A DNA stretch of 64,000 bases from JABFXX01 sp036489755 (GTDB lineage: Bacteria > Myxococcota_A > Polyangia > Haliangiales > Haliangiaceae), in assembly GCA_036489755.1 (NCBI GenBank), contig DASXFD010000091.1:62001-126000 (forward strand), read 5' to 3'. Made by a program: the position numbers and the translations under genes. Under the pieces are notes generated by a model that ran no database searches, was not told the origin of the DNA, and saw only the letters and a program-made list of their open reading frames with translations. How positions within the stretch are numbered: the first letter of the stretch is position 1; the number at the start of each line of letters is the position of its first letter. Below, in pieces: positions 59,601-64,000 of the stretch.

Positions 59601-62186
59601 CTACCGCGCGACGGTGATGGTCACCGGGATCGACACCTGCGTCGAGCCCGAGGTTCCCATCAGCTCGATCGTCGTCGTACCGCGCGTCGCTTTGCGCGTG
59701 GCACTCCACTTGAGGGTCACCTTCGCCGTGCCGTTCGCGGGCACCGTGACCGGATCAGCCGATGCCGATGCCGAGACGCCGTTCGGGAACGCGCTGACGC
59801 CCAGCGTGACGGCGCCCTGGAACCCGTTGACGCTCTTCAGCGTGAGCTTGGTGCTGACGCTGCCGCTCTCGTCGACCGTGAACGACGCCGGCGATAGCGA
59901 CATCGTGAACGTCGCGTTGCCGGTCGTTGCCGCGTTGACCGTCAGCGCGATCGTCGCCGAGTGCGTGAGCGAGCCCGACGTGCCGGTGATCGTGATGGTC
60001 GCCGTGCCGGTCGCGGCCGTGGCGCTCGCGGTCAGCGTCAGCGTGCTCGTCGCGCTGCCGTTGGCAGCCGGCGTCACCGGGTTCGTGCTGAACGACGCGG
60101 TCACGCCGCTCGGCAAGCCGCTCGCGGTCAACGTGACGGCGCTGGCGAATGCATTTTGCGACGTGATGGTGATCGTGCTGGTTCCGTTCGCGCCTTGCGT
60201 GACGGTCACGGCCGCCGGCGACGCGCTCGTGGTGAAGTTCGGCGTCGCGACCGCGGTCACCGCGAGCGCGATCGTCGTCGTCGCCGACAGCGAGCCCGAC
60301 GTGCCCTTGATCGTGACGGTGGCGTTACCGGTCGTCGCGGTCGAGCTCGCGGTGAGGCTCAGCACGCTCGATCCCGTGGTCGGATTCGTCCCGAACGACG
60401 CGGTCACGCCGCTCGGCAACCCCGAAGCGGCGAGCGTCACGGCGCCCGTGAACCCGCCCGCGTCGGTCACTTGGATCGTGCTCGTGCCCGCGGCGCCGCC
60501 CTGCGTGATCGACACGCTGCCCGGCGACGACGACAAGCTGAAGCTCGGTTGTGTGGTCTGCGATCCGGCGAGCAGGTTGATCAGGCCGCTGCCGTTCGGG
60601 CTGCCCCAACCGGTGACGAGATCGTAGCCGGCCGCCGCGTGAAAGCTGCCGCTCGTGCCGCTCGTGATGTCGTGGAACAGCGTCGAATTCGCGGCCGGGT
60701 AGATCAGCGGATCGATGAAGCCGATCGTGTCGCCGTTCGAAGCCGCCTGCTGGTTCGCGAGCGCGAGGTAGCCGGCCCACATCGGCGCCGCGAAGCTCGT
60801 GCCGCCGTAATCGTTCGCGGTGCACGTCGTCTGATCGGCGCACACGTAGAACGTGAAGTTCGCGTTGGCCGAGACATCGGGACCGTTGCGCAGCGTCTTC
60901 GAGCAGCCGAGGCCCGCGCCGTTGCACGTGGTCGCAGCAGCCGTCTGCCACGACGGGATCGCGATGCTATCCGGCGAGATGCCGCCGCCGGAGTCGGCCC
61001 ACGCCGTCTCCGATGCCCACGCGCCACCGGCGCCGGTCGTGTTGAGATCCGTGCCGCCGACCGAGACAACGTACGCGGCGTCCGCCGGCCACGCTTCGTT
61101 GCTCTTCGACCACGTGCTCGAATCACCCGACGCGGCAAAGAAGTTCTGGCCTTGCGCGGCCATCGTCTCCCAGTAGCCGTTGAGCGAGCTCGGATCCGCC
61201 GGGGTCCAGCCCCACGAGCACGAGATCTGCTTCGACAGCGGTGCGTCGGTCGTCACCGTCATCGCGCTGATGATCGCGGTGTCGGTGTTGCCGACGTACA
61301 CGTAGAGCCCGCTGATGCCCGGCGCCATGCCGAGCGCCTGGGTCATGTCGAGCGTCTGCTCGGTGTCGTCGCAGTTGGGCGACACGCAGCTCGTGCTGGT
61401 GCCGTCGGTCGAGATCAGCTTCGGCGTGACCGGCTCGGTCTGGCCGACGTTCTTGTAGTACGTGGTGAGGTCCGCCAGATCGGTGCCTTCGTACTCGAAC
61501 AAGGCGATGTTCTGGCCGGTGCCCGTGAGCGACCCGCCGTAGTAGGCGGCGCGCATATCGGTGCCGAGGTACGACGCCGACGGGCCCGAGCCCGTGGTCG
61601 CCAGCGGCTGCGAGTGATCGAGCCGGCGCTCCATACGCGGCGTCGGCACCGAGTAGTTGTCGAGGCCGGAGATGTGCAAAAGCTGGAACGGCAGCGCGAT
61701 GCTGGGCTCGCGATCGGGCGCGAAGAACGCGCGATCGTCGCTCGCATCTTCGTAGCTGTGCATCGTCACGTTGAACGCCTGCTCGATATCGTCGACGGAG
61801 CCGACGAGGCGAAGATCGCGCGCGCCGAGCGAGCCGCCGGTGACTTGCAGGTTGTGGTCTTGCGCGAACGCGACGAGCTGGTCCCATTGGTCCTGCGAAG
61901 GACCGAACCGGAGCGCGAGCTCGTCGGGCGTGAGGAACTGGTGATAGCTCGGGCTCGACGGATCGTTGAGCTCGCCGATCAGGCTCTGCAGCTCGGCCTC
62001 GTTGCGCAACGGCAGCACGATGTCGATGCTCAGCGATTGATCGGACGGCAACTGGCCGACTGCGACGGCGTTGCCGTTGCGAACGGCGTCACGGACGTGC
62101 GTGGTCAGAAGTGGTTGCGGGGGCGCATCGGGAGATGCGCAGCCAGCCGCGATTAACATCGGGATCAGACTCAGCCATTTTTTCAT
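59601..62186 (-). CDS. S53 (sedolisin) peptidase lipoprotein with Ig-like repeats
   Basis: An 861-residue secreted peptidase. The N-terminus MKKWLSLIPMLIAAGCASPD is a lipoprotein signal. Residues 30-170 are the pro-kumamolisin activation domain. The catalytic domain has E276 and D280 in CDDTEQTLDMTQ, oxyanion D355 in AASGDSS and S464 in GGTSFAAP, the Glu-Asp-Ser triad of sedolisins, which act at acid pH. Three Ig-like repeats of about 100 residues (545-861) follow, each with a VTLxASGLPSGVTASF strand. Such enzymes in myxobacteria are secreted and may help in prey lysis (inference). A strong GGAGG ribosome binding site precedes the ATG. Confidence 0.93.
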   Translation of the reverse strand: MKKWLSLIPMLIAAGCASPDAPPQPLLTTHVRDAVRNGNAVAVGQLPSDQSLSIDIVLPLRNEAELQSLIGELNDPSSPSYHQFLTPDELALRFGPSQDQWDQLVAFAQDHNLQVTGGSLGARDLRLVGSVDDIEQAFNVTMHSYEDASDDRAFFAPDREPSIALPFQLLHISGLDNYSVPTPRMERRLDHSQPLATTGSGPSASYLGTDMRAAYYGGSLTGTGQNIALFEYEGTDLADLTTYYKNVGQTEPVTPKLISTDGTSTSCVSPNCDDTEQTLDMTQALGMAPGISGLYVYVGNTDTAIISAMTVTTDAPLSKQISCSWGWTPADPSSLNGYWETMAAQGQNFFAASGDSSTWSKSNEAWPADAAYVVSVGGTDLNTTGAGGAWASETAWADSGGGISPDSIAIPSWQTAAATTCNGAGLGCSKTLRNGPDVSANANFTFYVCADQTTCTANDYGGTSFAAPMWAGYLALANQQAASNGDTIGFIDPLIYPAANSTLFHDITSGTSGSFHAAAGYDLVTGWGSPNGSGLINLLAGSQTTQPSFSLSSSPGSVSITQGGAAGTSTIQVTDAGGFTGAVTLAASGLPSGVTASFGTNPTTGSSVLSLTASSTATTGNATVTIKGTSGSLSATTTIALAVTAVATPNFTTSASPAAVTVTQGANGTSTITITSQNAFASAVTLTASGLPSGVTASFSTNPVTPAANGSATSTLTLTASATAATGTATITITGTSGSLTHSATIALTVNAATTGNATFTMSLSPASFTVDESGSVSTKLTLKSVNGFQGAVTLGVSAFPNGVSASASADPVTVPANGTAKVTLKWSATRKATRGTTTIELMGTSGSTQVSIPVTITVAR

Positions 62187-62342
62187 CGAGGTCCTCCAGC
62201 GACACACACACGCTCAGCGAGCGCGTCGATCCGGTCAAGGCGGATGCGCAACGAACTTGAAACGGATGCTCGCCCGATCGCGCATCGAAGTGCGCAACCG
62301 CGATCTGCCACTCCGCAGCCAATGCGCCCCATCGACCAGCGA

Positions 62343-62348
62343 TATAGT
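62343..62348 (+). promoter_or_regulatory. Probable -10 hexamer
   Basis: TATAGT ends eight bases before the GTG at 62357. No ribosome binding site is present. Confidence 0.35.
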
Positions 62349-62356
62349 CGCGGCGC

Positions 62357-64000
62357 GTGTTGCGGATTGCACTCGTGGTCGTGGGAGTAAGCGCGGGCTG
62401 CGCGACGCCTGCGCCGCCTGCACCCGCAACACCGGCGCGTGCGCAGGCGCCCGTCGCGAAACCCGACGAGCTCCCAGCCGCGGCGATGTGGGCGCCTCCG
62501 CCGCAGAAGCGCGAAGTCGTGCAAGGGATCACCACGACAAACGAGCTCGAGCTCATCGACGGCGGCGCGGCGCTGCTCGCGAGCGCCGGATCCTCGCTGT
62601 ACGTCGTCGATCCGATCAAGCGCACCGTGGTCGCGTCGGCGGCGTTCGACAGCGAGCGCGTGCCCGATCGCGGCGGCACGCCGGTGCAAGGCGCGACGCG
62701 CGAGCAAGAGATCGAGTTGGCGATCTGGCGGTGGGATGCGGCGCATCGCAGCGTCGTCGGCGCGGTCTGCATCGGCGGCGACGGCGAGGTCGTGCGCGGC
62801 CTCGCCGTGTGGGCGCCGGGTCGCGAGCCGGTGCCGCGCCACCTGCCGGTCGACCACAAGCAGGAATGTCGGCCGCTCGCGGTCGCGCCGGATGCGTCGA
62901 CCGTGATCGCTCGCACGGCGCCAAAAACCGCGCAGCTGTTCTCCTCGGCGAGCACGACCGCGCTCGGTGGGCCGATCGTGCTCGCGAACGATCCGCAGGT
63001 CGCCGCATTTTCGCCGGATGGCACATCGATCGCGATCGCGGGCGACGGCGTGATCGAGCTCTACGACGTCGCGTCGGGTCATCACGAGACGTTGCCCGCC
63101 GGCCGCGATCAGCACGTGCGAGGACTCGTGTTCGATCCCGTACGCCACGTGTTGCTATCGATCGGCGACGTCGACCTGCTCGCGTGGAACCTCGCCGCAA
63201 AGACGTCGACCCGCATCGCGCCGGGCGCGGACGTCACCGATGGCGTGCGCGCCGCGGCGTTCAGCGGCGACGGCAAGACGCTCGCCCTCGCACGCGCAAC
63301 ATCGCTCGCGATCGTCGATGGTGCGGCATTCACGCCGATCCGGTCCGTCGATGCGAGCAATGGCATCGTGCTCGCGCTGTCGCCGGATGGCAGCGTGCTC
63401 GCGGTCCAGACCTACCAAGACCTCGAGACGTTCGAGCTCCACGCGCGACCGCCGGCGACCGCCGCGATCGACGCGAGCTGGGTGGCGCAGCTCGCAGAGC
63501 TCCCCGTGCCGCCGGCGAAGCGCGAGCCCGACTTCACGCGCGACGCCGCCGTCGACGGGCGCGTGATGGCGAACGGCCACCCGGTCGCCGGCGCCGAGGT
63601 CCGACTCGAACCGAGCAATCAAGAGTGGCCGCGCGCGCGCAAGCTCGCGCCGCTGCGCACGCGAACGGCGGGCGACGGCAGCTATCACTTTCGCTCGGTC
63701 GCCCGGATCGATTGGGGCGTCACGATCCGCGCGCCCGGCCTGACGACCGCCGGGTTCTTGGCGCAGCTGCGCCAACAACCGGCCGTGCACGCGGCGACGT
63801 CGACGCTCGAACCCGCGATCACGATCCGCGGCACCGTGCTCGGCGCCAATGGCCGCCCCGCGGCGAACGCCGAAGTCGCGCTCGCGAGCGCATACGGCGT
63901 CGAGCCAGTTCTCTTGCCGGTCGCGCGCGATGGCACGTTCGTGCTCGATCACCTGCGGCACGACACGCGGAGCTACGGCGACGGCGACGGGTACACGTTC
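62357..64000 (+). CDS. Beta-propeller lipoprotein, cut by the window end
   Basis: An open frame of 548 codons that runs off the window, so the end is missing. The start LRIALVVVGVSAGCATPAP is a lipoprotein signal. Residues 55-370 contain WD40/YVTN-like strands (VAAFSPDGTSIAIAGDGVIE, RAAAFSGDGKTLALARATS, GIVLALSPDGSVLAVQTYQD), giving a beta-propeller. From about residue 395 there are two carboxypeptidase-regulatory-like domains (DGRVMANGHPVAGAEVRLEP and IRGTVLGANGRPAANAEVAL). It is a probable surface lipoprotein; function unknown. GTG start at 62357 follows TATAGT. Confidence 0.8.
   Translation, partial: MLRIALVVVGVSAGCATPAPPAPATPARAQAPVAKPDELPAAAMWAPPPQKREVVQGITTTNELELIDGGAALLASAGSSLYVVDPIKRTVVASAAFDSERVPDRGGTPVQGATREQEIELAIWRWDAAHRSVVGAVCIGGDGEVVRGLAVWAPGREPVPRHLPVDHKQECRPLAVAPDASTVIARTAPKTAQLFSSASTTALGGPIVLANDPQVAAFSPDGTSIAIAGDGVIELYDVASGHHETLPAGRDQHVRGLVFDPVRHVLLSIGDVDLLAWNLAAKTSTRIAPGADVTDGVRAAAFSGDGKTLALARATSLAIVDGAAFTPIRSVDASNGIVLALSPDGSVLAVQTYQDLETFELHARPPATAAIDASWVAQLAELPVPPAKREPDFTRDAAVDGRVMANGHPVAGAEVRLEPSNQEWPRARKLAPLRTRTAGDGSYHFRSVARIDWGVTIRAPGLTTAGFLAQLRQQPAVHAATSTLEPAITIRGTVLGANGRPAANAEVALASAYGVEPVLLPVARDGTFVLDHLRHDTRSYGDGDGYTF

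Overview
This 64 kb window is very GC-rich, densely coding chromosomal DNA with mixed strand use. The gene content points to a myxobacterium-like member of the Myxococcota, probably of the Haliangium/Kofleriaceae type. That assignment is inference from content, not from a marker gene. The supporting features are Ser/Thr protein kinases with transmembrane segments, many secreted lipoproteins (Kelch, VWA, Ig-like, cysteine-rich, glycine-rich), an FHA-sigma54 activator, an AgmX/PglI-type domain and a KaiC-like ATPase paired with a hybrid histidine kinase. I saw no rRNA, tRNA, CRISPR array, IS element or phage module.

Layout. 1-5.3 kb: truncated FMN reductase, DUF3806 protein, alpha/beta hydrolase lipoprotein, and a minus-strand EAL-HDOD/class III alcohol dehydrogenase pair. 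5.3-9.2 kb: beta-barrel protein, minimal metzincin-like lipoprotein, ankyrin/CxxCH/cyclase-fold lipoprotein, peptide deformylase. 9.2-14 kb (minus): a coupled operon of kinase with a GspG-like domain, TPR/TM protein and Kelch lipoprotein. 14-21.7 kb: secreted proteins, an NmrA-like/LysR divergent pair, a 46-residue lipoprotein, a VWA lipoprotein, a double-glycine-leader peptide, a decayed stretch and an FHA-sigma54 activator.

21.7-27.8 kb (minus): the most unusual locus. A small kinase is followed by a 1144-residue kinase-STAND-TM-FGE protein and then by a protein with a DUF4347/caspase-like His/Cys signature. The last two carry a sharply AT-richer segment that begins inside the large gene. 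28.3-32.7 kb: a 1460-residue repetitive protein without a signal peptide. 32.7-35.3 kb: a second kinase, TPR/TM protein, lipoprotein cassette with the same order and coupling as the one at 9-14 kb. 35.4-38.5 kb: GST and a highly divergent DNA polymerase I homologue. 38.5-49.2 kb: small lipoproteins, a cysteine-rich lipoprotein, a GntR/DUF6159 operon, a di-haem peroxidase divergent from a cupredoxin, and a transglutaminase. 49.2-64 kb: a second GG-leader peptide, a large lipoprotein, a frameshifted gene, the KaiC-like/hybrid-kinase pair, a quinone reductase/OsmC divergent pair, an ArsR/SRPBCC operon, an S53 peptidase, and a beta-propeller lipoprotein cut by the window edge.

Many genes begin five to eight bases after a TANNNT hexamer and lack a Shine-Dalgarno sequence, which suggests frequent leaderless transcription. 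The main candidates for undescribed biology are the kinase/STAND/FGE/caspase-like operon, the repeated kinase-TPR-lipoprotein cassette, the two GG-leader peptides and the 1460-residue repeat protein.
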